A stretch of 7,714 nucleotides of DNA from CALFCX01 sp041650595 (GTDB lineage Bacteria; Margulisbacteria; WOR-1; JAKLHX01): NCBI GenBank assembly GCA_041650595.1, contig JBAZKW010000032.1, forward strand, positions 1 through 7,714, in the 5' to 3' direction. The stretch's first letter is position 1; every line of letters begins with the position of its first letter. A program made the position numbers and the translations under genes. The notes beneath the pieces are model-generated. The model did no database searches, was not told the DNA's origin, and was given only the letters and a program-made list of their open reading frames with translations. Positions 1 to 5,455 of the stretch are shown here, one piece after another.

Positions 1-2
1 TT

Positions 3-140
3 GCCTCTTTTATCCCTATTCTCCTTGACGATCTTGGTGTTTACTATTCGAAATACTTTTCTGACCCCGTACCTGTATATGATGTGCCTGAACTGGCCAA
101 ATTTGCATTTCAGGATGCCCCGCGTTTTGCGCGGGGATGA
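3..140 (+). CDS. C-terminal end of an unrecognised protein (5' end outside window)
   Basis: The frame starting at base 3 is open from the window edge to TGA at 138-140 and gives 45 residues. They read like ordinary coding sequence, for example FIPILLDDLGVYYSKYF and PVYDVPELAKFAFQ. No start codon is visible, so the gene begins before the window. I do not recognise the family. The last residues (APRFARG) are encoded by a perfect GC hairpin at 118-136, so the natural C-terminus may have been replaced or extended by a repeat. The reading frame resumes at 156 after two stops (TGA 138, TAA 144). One broken gene is therefore conceivable, but two adjacent genes is the simpler reading. Confidence 0.45.
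   Translation, partial: ASFIPILLDDLGVYYSKYFSDPVPVYDVPELAKFAFQDAPRFARG
118..136. repeat. GC-rich perfect hairpin at the 3' end of the first gene
   Basis: CCCCGCG (118-124) pairs perfectly with CGCGGGG (130-136) around the loop TTTTG. It lies immediately before the TGA stop at 138. No T-run follows on the plus strand, so it is not a classical intrinsic terminator. It could be a small dispersed palindrome or an mRNA 3' structure; one window cannot tell which. Confidence 0.5.
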
Positions 141-155
141 GTGTAATGGTACAGG

Positions 156-398
156 ATGGAAGTTGCTTATTCATGCGTCAGGGCCCTTAAGTTTGACGAC
201 TGTGCGGAAAAAGCAAAAAAAATAGTGATAAAGACCTCGGAACTGGATGCAGAAACGGCTGTCAGGGCTGCGGCAAAGGGATTTGTCAATCCGTCTACCC
301 TTGAAAGAGCAACAAAACTGCTATTGAAGCTATATGACCTACATAGTGAAGTCGGTCCTCTTATTACACGATTGATGGCAAAACATGTTCCTGAATGA
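156..398 (+). CDS. Small hypothetical helical protein
   Basis: This is an 80-residue open frame from ATG 156 to TGA 396-398. The product is rich in Ala, Lys, Glu and Leu and looks entirely alpha-helical, with runs such as AETAVRAAAKGFVNPSTLER and a hydrophobic/charged helix ATKLLLKLYDLHSE. There is no signal peptide and no membrane segment. The start is weak: only an AGG touches the ATG, and no spaced Shine-Dalgarno is visible. It shares its frame with the preceding gene, separated by two stops. I do not recognise a family. It converges on the minus-strand beta-barrel gene ending at 415, with only 16 bp between the two stops and no clear terminator. Confidence 0.5.
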   Translation: MEVAYSCVRALKFDDCAEKAKKIVIKTSELDAETAVRAAAKGFVNPSTLERATKLLLKLYDLHSEVGPLITRLMAKHVPE

Positions 399-414
399 GA
401 TCCCAAGGCTCATT

Positions 415-1347
415 CTACCTGGAGGGCTTGGTTAAAGAGTCTTTTTTGTCCTGGCGGAGTTGTTGTTTTTGATCCAGATATTCCTGACGTTTTTTGTCCT
501 GCTCGGCCTTATACCGGGCTTCCTGAGCTTTTTGCGCATCGATCTGCTGCTGTGTCGGCTGGACCACCGTATTTATATAGATATCGGGAGTGTTCCATGG
601 CCGATAATACATATTCCGGTTCCAATTTCGCTGGTCATAATAAGAATCTATCTCATTCATACGGTTCATGATCGCCAAGTGTTCGTTATACGCAAGGCTT
701 TTCTGCAGCTCCAGTGCGGCTTCCTGCGTTGTCATGGGAGTTTTACCGGCAAGCGGCCACTCGATGGCGATGTTCACTGTTGCAGTTATTCCTCCCAAAG
801 ATGCCTGATAATACAGGGATGAATTTATTGGATCGATGATAGTCTGTCTTAGTTCCGCCTGCAGTACTGTGTTGCGGTCAAGATAAAAATCCGCGCCGGC
901 AAAAATATGTTTTCCGAATTTTGTTGTCTGAAGATAGGTAAAATCAGGATCGCTTTCGTTGATGTTGTAGATGCCTATACCGGCGCCTAAATACGGATTA
1001 AAAGCACTATCCTTAAAAAAACGGTACGCTACCGATGCCGTGATTGGAATGATCGTCAAGGCTGTGCCGTACGGAGCGAGAGCAGAACGGTTCCCCTCAG
1101 AATAATAACTGATATCTCCTACGGCGGAGAGACCGCTGTCCGCCTTGAACCCCATAAATCCCCTGTAAACGATCCCGCCTTTATAAAAATCCTTGATCTG
1201 GTTGTCTTTTGGATAAAGGTAATAATAACCGGCCCCTACCCCGCCGAACATGTGTAAATAGTTCTCAGCCGCGATACTTTGTGAGGCAGTAACCAACAAA
1301 AGTATTGCCGATAGTATGAATATGGATTTGTTTCTGTAATTTGTCAT
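415..1347 (-). CDS. Outer-membrane beta-barrel protein with a charged C-terminal tail
   Basis: The product is 310 residues from ATG 1345-1347. A longer open frame exists upstream but overlaps the preceding gene. This start gives a clean signal peptide: N-terminal Lys/Arg, hydrophobic core at about 8-22, likely cleavage after SIAA at 27. Residues about 28-198 alternate Gly/aromatic strands with polar turns (GGVGAGYYYLYP, PYLGAGIGIYN, HIFAGADFYLD), as in small OmpA-like/OMP_b-brl barrels. Residues about 206-310 are a Gln/Lys/Glu-rich helical tail, probably coiled coil, preceded by an Asn/Tyr/Trp-rich stretch (237-256). That tail is unusual for an eight-stranded barrel and probably lies in the periplasm. 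The gene is second in an operon, 35 nt behind the Spy-like gene. No strong SD is visible, so translation may depend on coupling. Fold class is fairly sure; function is unknown. Confidence 0.75.
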   Translation of the reverse strand: MTNYRNKSIFILSAILLLVTASQSIAAENYLHMFGGVGAGYYYLYPKDNQIKDFYKGGIVYRGFMGFKADSGLSAVGDISYYSEGNRSALAPYGTALTIIPITASVAYRFFKDSAFNPYLGAGIGIYNINESDPDFTYLQTTKFGKHIFAGADFYLDRNTVLQAELRQTIIDPINSSLYYQASLGGITATVNIAIEWPLAGKTPMTTQEAALELQKSLAYNEHLAIMNRMNEIDSYYDQRNWNRNMYYRPWNTPDIYINTVVQPTQQQIDAQKAQEARYKAEQDKKRQEYLDQKQQLRQDKKDSLTKPSR

Positions 1348-1382
1348 TTTGTTATACCAGATCTTTCTTTCCGGGAATGGTT

Positions 1383-1835
1383 TTAATATCCGCTGCCCTC
1401 TCCGCTCCCGGTTTCGCTCTGTTCCCTGCTCTTTATAAGATCCTGAAGTTTCTGTTTTTGCTCCGTTGTCAGCTGTTCCCTCATCCAAAGCATAAAGGAT
1501 ATCCTTTTTTTCTGGATGTCTGTCATGTCCTTTGAAATATTGTCTATCAAACTATTTATCTTGGAATTATCAGGCTTGTCCATGGAAAGTTCGACGTTCA
1601 ATCGGTCTCTATTATTTTTGATAGAATTCTTCAGCGGCAATGTTTCTTTTTCAATGGCATCTTCTTTTGCGATGATATTTGTTTTTTGGTCTTTTGTAAG
1701 GTCTAGTCTCCATACCATGCCGGGCTCACCCACTGCCTTGCCGCGCGCGCCTTGCGCATATGCGGGACCATTAAAAAGTATAATGGAGCCAAGTATGGCG
1801 AACACAATCACTGAAAAACCAGGTTTTCTGTTCAT
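1383..1835 (-). CDS. Spy/CpxP-like periplasmic LTxxQ protein
   Basis: The product is 150 residues with signal peptide 1-27 (cleavage after AYA). The mature part is helical and highly charged and carries two LTxxQ motifs, LTKDQ at 46-50 and LTTEQ at 122-126. These are hallmarks of the Spy/CpxP/ZraP group. Members are small periplasmic helical proteins that act as chaperones or stress and metal sensors. Here the two motifs bracket a predicted antiparallel helical pair (about 50-110). The start ATG 1833-1835 has a good SD (AAGGGAG, about 8 nt upstream). It is the first gene of an operon with the beta-barrel gene, behind a promoter at 1895-1924. That pairing suggests a role in outer-membrane protein folding or envelope stress; this is inference. 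The C-terminal Gly/Ser/Glu tail is probably disordered. Confidence 0.75.
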   Translation of the reverse strand: MNRKPGFSVIVFAILGSIILFNGPAYAQGARGKAVGEPGMVWRLDLTKDQKTNIIAKEDAIEKETLPLKNSIKNNRDRLNVELSMDKPDNSKINSLIDNISKDMTDIQKKRISFMLWMREQLTTEQKQKLQDLIKSREQSETGSGEGSGY

Positions 1836-1894
1836 CTTTTTTCTCCCTTACTGTATTTAGACAAAATGCGCGCCGAAATAGTTCCAATCAATAT

Positions 1895-1924
1895 ATTATA
1901 CTATATTCTTAGAAAGTATCTGAA
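1895..1924 (-). promoter_or_regulatory. Sigma70-type promoter for the Spy-like/beta-barrel operon
   Basis: On the minus strand there is a perfect TATAAT (plus 1895-1900) and TTCAGA (plus 1919-1924, 4/6 match to TTGACA) with an 18-bp spacer. Transcription would begin near 1888, giving a 5' leader of about 50 nt before ATG 1835. No other candidate in the 1836-1970 gap is as good. Confidence 0.6.
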
Positions 1925-1971
1925 AATTATACGGATTTTATTGACGTTTTTCCAGGGAGGAGTACTATCTT

Positions 1972-2003
1972 AAAAAAAACCGGGGCTCTGATTTAGAGCC
2001 CCG
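1972..2003 (-). terminator. Rho-independent terminator of the operon 2911-2031
   Basis: CGGGGCTCT (1981-1989) pairs perfectly over 9 bp with AGAGCCCCG (1995-2003) around a 5-nt loop. Read on the minus strand, the stem is followed by G and then eight T residues (complement of 1972-1979). It lies 27 nt past the stop of the minus-strand gene at 2031, so the orientation is unambiguous. Confidence 0.9.
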
Positions 2004-2030
2004 TTGTCGTTCCGTAGAATAAGATAAAAA

Positions 2031-2465
2031 TTAATGTTTTCCGCCGCGACCGCGACCTTGTCCTTCATTGCCACGGCCCTGTTTTTTCCACTGCCCATAA
2101 TTAATGCGGCGTTCTCTCTTGTAGACTTCACGGTAATTCTTTGGAACCTTGAACAGATGTCCGGGAACATAGTTTCGCCGCACAACACCCCACGGACCTT
2201 TGTACTGCCTTGCCCTGTACCAGCTATTGCCTCTCGGGGACCACCAATAGCCGTTATAGAAAAAGACGTCATAACTGATGCCGGGCACAAAATATATCCC
2301 ATAATGAGGCATCATGACCACTTCAGGAGGTTCTGATACTACTATGGGAGGCGGTCCAAAATTAATGTTAACATTGACCGCTGCCTGAGCCGCTCTTGCA
2401 GACACTAAACTTAAGCACGCGAAGACAAAAACGAACCCAGAATAGATATAAAAAGTTCTTCTCAT
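2031..2465 (-). CDS. Secreted Tyr/Trp-rich small protein, function unknown
   Basis: The product is 144 residues with a signal peptide ending near AAQA (29). After a Pro-rich stretch (38-48) comes an aromatic core (54-100) containing YGIYFVPG, NGYWWSPRG and KGPWGVV. It ends in a very basic Gly/Arg/Lys tail (about 117-144). This layout resembles a group of uncharacterised secreted proteins with YWW/PWG repeats that I associate with Deltaproteobacteria and related bacteria. No catalytic residues can be recognised. The start ATG 2463-2465 has a good SD (AAGGA). It follows the small barrel-like gene by 26 nt, so they are co-transcribed, and a strong terminator follows. A surface or periplasmic location is likely; the role is unknown. 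Confidence 0.75.
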   Translation of the reverse strand: MRRTFYIYSGFVFVFACLSLVSARAAQAAVNVNINFGPPPIVVSEPPEVVMMPHYGIYFVPGISYDVFFYNGYWWSPRGNSWYRARQYKGPWGVVRRNYVPGHLFKVPKNYREVYKRERRINYGQWKKQGRGNEGQGRGRGGKH

Positions 2466-2491
2466 CTTTTTTCCTTTCTTAATTATTTGTG

Positions 2492-2911
2492 CTAGAAATA
2501 ATATCCAACCTGCAACTGCAGTTTCCCGGAACCGGCCACATCTATACCGACTTCAAGGAACAAAGGTGTTATTTCCAGAAGCCGTTCAAAAACAATGGAA
2601 ATATAAGGGCCCGCATTTGAGCGATTATTGCCCAAATATCCGACCAGACCGCCGCTCAAATACATCGGGTATCCGCCCTGGATATTGCTGAGAAACCATT
2701 TTCCTCCGGCAAAAAGTATCACCGGAGTATTTCCGGTGTTGGCTTCGATACCCAACCTTAATGAGGTCCTGCTTGTGGAAGTCCTTTCAAATATGAACCC
2801 CAGCGCGGCACCATCCCTTATCCCTCCTATTACCGCAGGCCTGAATGCAAGGCACTGCGATCCTAAAAAAATAACCAACAAAGCGACCGCAACAATTAGA
2901 TTTTTTTTCAT
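2492..2911 (-). CDS. Small exported barrel-like protein, function unknown
   Basis: The product is 139 residues with a typical signal peptide: MKKN, hydrophobic core 5-17, likely cleavage after CLA at 22. The rest is Gly-rich with alternating hydrophobic strands (ALGFIFERTS, LRLGIEAN, PVILFAGGKWFL, MYLSGGLVGYLG). It ends in LQLQVGYYF, with the C-terminal aromatic residue typical of outer-membrane barrels recognised by the BAM complex. The Cys at 20 lies in the signal peptide without a proper lipobox, so I do not call a lipoprotein. The start has a good AAGGA SD. It is first gene of the operon 2911-2031. No convincing promoter was found in 2912-3011. Confidence 0.7.
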   Translation of the reverse strand: MKKNLIVAVALLVIFLGSQCLAFRPAVIGGIRDGAALGFIFERTSTSRTSLRLGIEANTGNTPVILFAGGKWFLSNIQGGYPMYLSGGLVGYLGNNRSNAGPYISIVFERLLEITPLFLEVGIDVAGSGKLQLQVGYYF

Positions 2912-3011
2912 TTTTCTTTTCCTTTTCTTAGATTTTGAACTGCAAGTGGTTTAACTGGTATGTATAAAAAGAGCTTTTTATTGATGCTTTTCCTGTTGGT
3001 TTTTTACCGGC

Positions 3012-3179
3012 TCAGATCTTTGTTTTCTTGATAATTGTTTTGTTGGGCAAATAGGCGATCAAGGCTTTTTCTAAGAAGTTGGTCAAAGTCATCCCCTCGA
3101 TAATGGCCTGAGCTCTTGCGTGCTTTGCTATGGAAGGATTGATAAAAAGCGTTATCCGTTGTTTTATTGTGCTTATCAT
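3012..3179 (-). CDS. Ribbon-helix-helix DNA-binding protein (CopG/Arc/antitoxin type)
   Basis: The product is 55 residues from ATG 3177-3179. The frame is open further upstream (to 3275), but that would cover the promoter and the extra residues look non-coding. Residues 5-14 (IKQRITLFIN) form the beta-strand that RHH dimers insert in the major groove. Then come helix 1 (about 15-28, PSIAKHARAQAIIEG), a turn (MT) and helix 2 (about 32-44, LTNFLEKALIAYL). A basic tail (KKTK) ends the protein. The size and TLTNFLEKAL pattern match antitoxin-like RHH proteins. No toxin gene lies beside it: downstream is an exported barrel gene and upstream the divergent sulfur operon. It is more likely a stand-alone, autoregulated repressor or an orphan antitoxin. 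It has no SD but a strong promoter placed right at the start codon. Confidence 0.75.
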   Translation of the reverse strand: MISTIKQRITLFINPSIAKHARAQAIIEGMTLTNFLEKALIAYLPNKTIIKKTKI

Positions 3180-3212
3180 ACTACATATACTACAACTAAT
3201 TGCACTAGTTGT
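3180..3212. promoter_or_regulatory. Putative RHH operator overlapping the RHH promoter
   Basis: A dyad ACAACTA (3192-3198) / TAGTTGT (3206-3212) with a 7-nt spacer fills the space between the -10 and -35 boxes. TAGT occurs on the minus strand at 3180-3183, 3189-3192 and 3195-3198, and on the plus strand at 3206-3209. RHH repressors commonly bind short repeated or inverted boxes and repress their own promoter. Binding by this RHH protein is inferred from position only. Confidence 0.5.
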
Positions 3213-3215
3213 CAA
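3187..3215 (-). promoter_or_regulatory. Promoter of the RHH gene
   Basis: On the minus strand there is a perfect TTGACA (plus 3210-3215), a 17-bp spacer and TAGTAT (plus 3187-3192, 4/6 match to TATAAT). Transcription would start near 3180, one base before ATG 3179, implying a leaderless mRNA. A dyad and several TAGT boxes overlap it. Confidence 0.6.
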
Positions 3216-3291
3216 ACATGCCGTATGGCTTTTTTGTTTTATTTCGGTAGATGCATCCATGCTTTTGCATTGCATTACGGCAGCCGGTTTA

Positions 3292-3300
3292 TGGTATTAT
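3292..3300 (+). promoter_or_regulatory. Extended -10 promoter of the sulfur operon
   Basis: TGGTATTAT contains a TG-n extended -10 (TG at 3292-3293) and TATTAT (3295-3300, 5/6 match). The best -35 is TTGCAT (3270-3275) at a long 19-bp spacing. The start near 3307 would fall at ATG 3309. No better site is visible in the 129-bp divergent gap. Confidence 0.4.
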
Positions 3301-3308
3301 TGGAAAAA

Positions 3309-4466
3309 ATGTATCTATATTTTGACCATATGGCAAATACTGCTCCTGACCCACGGGTCGTCGATGCTATGAAAGATGCGCTTTTGAGTATTTTTGGCAA
3401 TCCCTTGAGCCTCCATGAATCCGGAAAGAAGACAGACGCGGCCATAGAAGATGCAAGAGGAAAGATATCAAACCTCATCGGAGCATCTCCCAAAGAGATT
3501 ATATTTACTTCCTGCGGGTCGGAATCAAATAATTTTGCCGTCAGAGGGTTAGCAAAGGCCAACGCGAAAAAGGGTAAACACATAGTCACGTCGACCATTG
3601 AACATTTTTCCGTCCATTATCCCCTCAGGGATCTAGAAAAAGAAGGATTTAGCGTCACTTATGTCCCCGTGGACAAATTCGGCATGATCGATCCGGCCAA
3701 AGTAGCCGGATCAATGACCCCTGAAACTATACTTGTGACTTTGACTCATGCAAGCAATGAGATCGGCACGATAGAGCCCATATCTGAGATCGGAAAGATC
3801 GTAAAGGAAAAAGGCGCTGTTTTTCACGTAGATGCAGTCCAGACAGCTGGGACTATTCCTCTGGATGTTAAGGAGCTTGGAGCAGATGCCATATCGTTTT
3901 CCTCTAACCAATTCTATGGCCCTACTGGTGTCGCGGCGCTTTATTTAAAAAAGGGTACAAGAATAATACCGTTCATCCTCGGGGGCATGCAGGAAGACGG
4001 AAAACGCGGAGGAACACATAACATAGCAGGTATTGTAGGCATGGGCAAAGCCTGTGAGCTTGCAAAGCAGGAGATGGGATCAAGGATAGCAAATCTTATT
4101 CCACTTAGGGACAGACTTTTGCAGGGACTAGGCAAAAACATAAAAGATATCATAATGACCGGACATCCGGAAAAACGCCTCCCCGGACACGCGAGCTGCT
4201 GCATCAAGTTCATCGAGGGAGAGTCAATGTCCTTGTTCCTGGACATGGAAGGCATCGCGGTCTCGACCGGCTCGGCTTGCGCCTCCAAGGCACTCAAGGC
4301 CTCTCATGTACTGCTTGCCATAGGCATTGACGCTGAAAATATTCACGGCTCTCTTGTTATGTCACTGGGTAAAGATAATTCTATGCAGGACGTCGATATG
4401 CTGCTCGAAAAACTTCCGCCAATAGTCGAAAGACTGCGTAAGCTCTCCCCTCTCGGAAAAAAATAG
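3309..4466 (+). CDS. NifS/IscS-fold protein lacking the PLP lysine (pseudo-cysteine desulfurase?)
   Basis: The product is 385 residues, similar in length to IscS (about 400), and collinear with class V aminotransferase-fold cysteine desulfurases. Retained features are FGNP, the active-site His99 (IEHFSV), Asn150 (SNEIGT), Asp175 and Gln178 (HVDAVQ), Thr236 (RGGTHN) and the catalytic loop GSACAS with Cys324. Changed: the S-x-H-K PLP-lysine motif reads SSNQ at 198-201, so Gln201 replaces the Schiff-base Lys and Asn200 the phosphate-contact His. Where IscS proteins have SIRFSLG, this one has SLVMSLG, so Val350 replaces the Arg that binds the substrate carboxylate. The N-terminal AATTP element is also altered (MANTA). 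The frame is intact with no stop. Normal desulfurase chemistry (Cys to Ala plus enzyme persulfide) therefore seems unlikely; a persulfide carrier, scaffold or regulator is possible. Start 3309 fits the family N-terminus; ATG 3291 is an alternative. Only 20 nt separate it from the DsrE gene. Confidence 0.85.
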   Translation: MYLYFDHMANTAPDPRVVDAMKDALLSIFGNPLSLHESGKKTDAAIEDARGKISNLIGASPKEIIFTSCGSESNNFAVRGLAKANAKKGKHIVTSTIEHFSVHYPLRDLEKEGFSVTYVPVDKFGMIDPAKVAGSMTPETILVTLTHASNEIGTIEPISEIGKIVKEKGAVFHVDAVQTAGTIPLDVKELGADAISFSSNQFYGPTGVAALYLKKGTRIIPFILGGMQEDGKRGGTHNIAGIVGMGKACELAKQEMGSRIANLIPLRDRLLQGLGKNIKDIIMTGHPEKRLPGHASCCIKFIEGESMSLFLDMEGIAVSTGSACASKALKASHVLLAIGIDAENIHGSLVMSLGKDNSMQDVDMLLEKLPPIVERLRKLSPLGKK

Positions 4467-4486
4467 ATGTCTTCAAGGAGATAACA

Positions 4487-4963
4487 ATGGAAAAAGAAAA
4501 GTTTTATATCGTCGTCTTTTCCGGTGACATGGATAAAGTACTCGCCGCCTTTATCCTGGCTACGACATCCGCGTCTATGGGAATGGACGTCACGATGTTT
4601 TTTACCTTCTGGGGACTGAACGTGTTGCGGAAGAAGAAACTGACCAGCGGAAAAAACGTCCTACAGAAGATGATGAACTTTATGAACAAAGGCGGATCCG
4701 ACCGCCTGCCGCTATCAAAATTCAACATGCTCGGCATGGGGCCGCTTATGATGAAGGTCCTGATGAAACAGTCAAAGGTCCCGGCAATACCCGAATTTAT
4801 CCAAACAGCCAAAGATCTGGGAGTAAAGTTTGTCGCCTGTACGACTACGTTCAGCTTTATGGGGTTTGAAAAAGATGATTTTATCGATGGTATCGACTCA
4901 TATGCGGGTGCCGCGACTTTTCTCGCGGGTGCGAGGGAAAGCAAGATGAGCTACTTCATATAG
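4487..4963 (+). CDS. DsrE/DsrF/DrsH-like sulfur-carrier protein (DsrE2 type)
   Basis: The product is 158 residues. An N-terminal beta-strand (FYIVVFSGD) leads into a helix (DKVLAAFILATTSASMG), then MDVTMFFTFWGLNVLRK, the typical signature of the DsrE2-like family. A Met-rich linker (about 60-95) follows. The conserved carrier cysteine is Cys118 in VACTTTFSFMG, the only Cys in the protein. Family members carry persulfide sulfur and are often encoded beside tusA and rhodanese genes. The start ATG 4487 has a strong SD (AAGGAG, 6 nt away). It lies between the IscS-like gene (20 nt before) and tusA (10 nt after), so the three are one transcript. The middle part is hydrophobic enough for membrane association, as proposed for DsrE2 proteins, but I see no certain transmembrane helix. 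Confidence 0.85.
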   Translation: MEKEKFYIVVFSGDMDKVLAAFILATTSASMGMDVTMFFTFWGLNVLRKKKLTSGKNVLQKMMNFMNKGGSDRLPLSKFNMLGMGPLMMKVLMKQSKVPAIPEFIQTAKDLGVKFVACTTTFSFMGFEKDDFIDGIDSYAGAATFLAGARESKMSYFI

Positions 4964-4973
4964 GAGAAATACA

Positions 4974-5204
4974 ATGAAAGCCGACGTATCTATTGATTGC
5001 TTCGGGCTTCTTTGTCCCATGCCCATAATCGAGACCGGCAAGAAGATGAAGGAACTTAAAATCGGCCAGGTCCTTGAGGTACTTTCAACGGATGAGGGCA
5101 TAAAATCCGACATGCCTGCCTGGTGCAAGACCACCGGCAATGAATGCCTGGGAGTTGAGGAAAGCGACGGGGAATTCAGGGCGTATGTGAAGAAGACCGC
5201 GTAA
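4974..5204 (+). CDS. tusA: TusA/SirA-family sulfur carrier
   Basis: The product is 76 residues, usual for TusA. The hallmark CPxP motif is CPMP at 14-17 within DCFGLLCPMPIIETGKKM; Cys14 is the persulfide-carrying residue. The rest fits the two-layer alpha/beta fold, with helix about 18-28 and strands at VLEVLSTD and EFRAYVKK. Further Cys at 9, 51 and 58 are present. TusA receives sulfane sulfur from a desulfurase or rhodanese and passes it to targets, in tRNA thiolation or dissimilatory sulfur pathways. Here the neighbours are a DsrE protein and a Lys-less IscS homologue, so DsrE is the plausible direct partner. The SD (AGGAG, 4962-4966) overlaps the stop codon of the DsrE gene, giving tight coupling. 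The symbol refers to family; orthology to E. coli TusA is not shown. Confidence 0.9.
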   Translation: MKADVSIDCFGLLCPMPIIETGKKMKELKIGQVLEVLSTDEGIKSDMPAWCKTTGNECLGVEESDGEFRAYVKKTA

Positions 5205-5221
5205 GAAGTAAGGGAATTTTG

Positions 5222-5316
5222 CTCGCTCGGAATGGTTCGTTTTTCATCTATTGATTATTCTGTTTATGGAGAACGAAGTGGTGAGCGAGGTTGCTTTTGC
5301 AACCGAGTCGAACCAC
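5222..5316. repeat. Structured intergenic region between tusA and tRNA-Gln
   Basis: Two alternative structures can be drawn. In one, CTCGCTC (5222-5228) pairs with GAGCGAG (5283-5289), enclosing TTCGTT (5236-5241) with AACGAA (5272-5277). In the other, GTGGT (5278-5282) pairs with ACCAC (5312-5316), enclosing the 6-bp hairpin GGTTGC-TTTT-GCAACC (5289-5304). There is no T-run on either strand, so it is not a standard intrinsic terminator. It may serve as a processing or termination structure for the two converging transcripts, or be a dispersed palindromic repeat. No gene is visible in 5205-5315. Confidence 0.4.
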
Positions 5317-5386
5317 TGGGGGACCTGGATTTGAACCAGGATACACAGCTCCAGAGGCTGTAGTCCTACCGTTAGACGATCCCCCA
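5316..5386 (-). tRNA. tRNA-Gln (anticodon CUG)
   Basis: A full cloverleaf can be drawn on the minus strand. The acceptor TGGGGGA pairs with TCCCCCA (plus 5380-5386 and 5317-5323). The D stem is GTC/GAC with loop TAACGGTAG. The anticodon stem ACAGC/GCTGT has the 7-nt loop CTCTGGA, anticodon CTG, reading CAG (Gln). The variable loop is GTAT, and the T arm is CCTGG-TTCAAAT-CCAGG. The first base pair T1-A72 and discriminator G73 are typical of bacterial tRNA-Gln. The 3' CCA is not encoded (TGG follows G73), so it must be added by nucleotidyltransferase. It points against the tusA operon. A repeat-bounded cassette begins 12 bp upstream of its 5' end. Confidence 0.95.
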
Positions 5387-5398
5387 ACGTAATTTCAG

Positions 5399-5415
5399 AT
5401 TAAAAATTACAAATT
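5399..5415 (+). repeat. Left inverted repeat of the cassette
   Basis: This 17-bp A+T-rich sequence is the perfect reverse complement of 5855-5871. It is followed by a further AATTACAAA unit at 5412-5420. Confidence 0.7.
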
Positions 5416-5455
5416 ACAAACAAAAAACCGAAAGAAAACAGAAAACATGAGCAGA

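Noticed and set aside
137..190. Short frame starting with the ATGA overlap at 137
   Set aside because: It stops after 17 codons; the convincing coding frame downstream is the one starting at 156.
1348..1488. N-terminal extension of the beta-barrel gene
   Set aside because: It overlaps the Spy-like gene in another frame and would bury the signal peptide 47 residues inside.
2965..2980. TAAAAAG-AG-CTTTTTA as terminator after the RHH gene
   Set aside because: The loop would be two bases and the stem almost all A-T, so a stable hairpin is unlikely.
3012..3179. RHH gene as half of a toxin-antitoxin pair
   Set aside because: No toxin-like gene overlaps or adjoins it; the downstream gene is an exported barrel-like protein about 100 bp away.
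3120..3308. Upstream extension of the IscS-like frame (63 more codons)
   Set aside because: The added residues are Cys/Tyr/His-rich with no family resemblance, and the extension would cover the divergent promoter region. The family N-terminus begins at 3309 (MYLYFDH).
3906..3911. Lys-to-Gln change as a simple sequencing error
   Set aside because: The neighbouring His and the distant Arg are also replaced (Asn200, Val350), so one read error cannot explain the pattern. Raw reads were not available to confirm.
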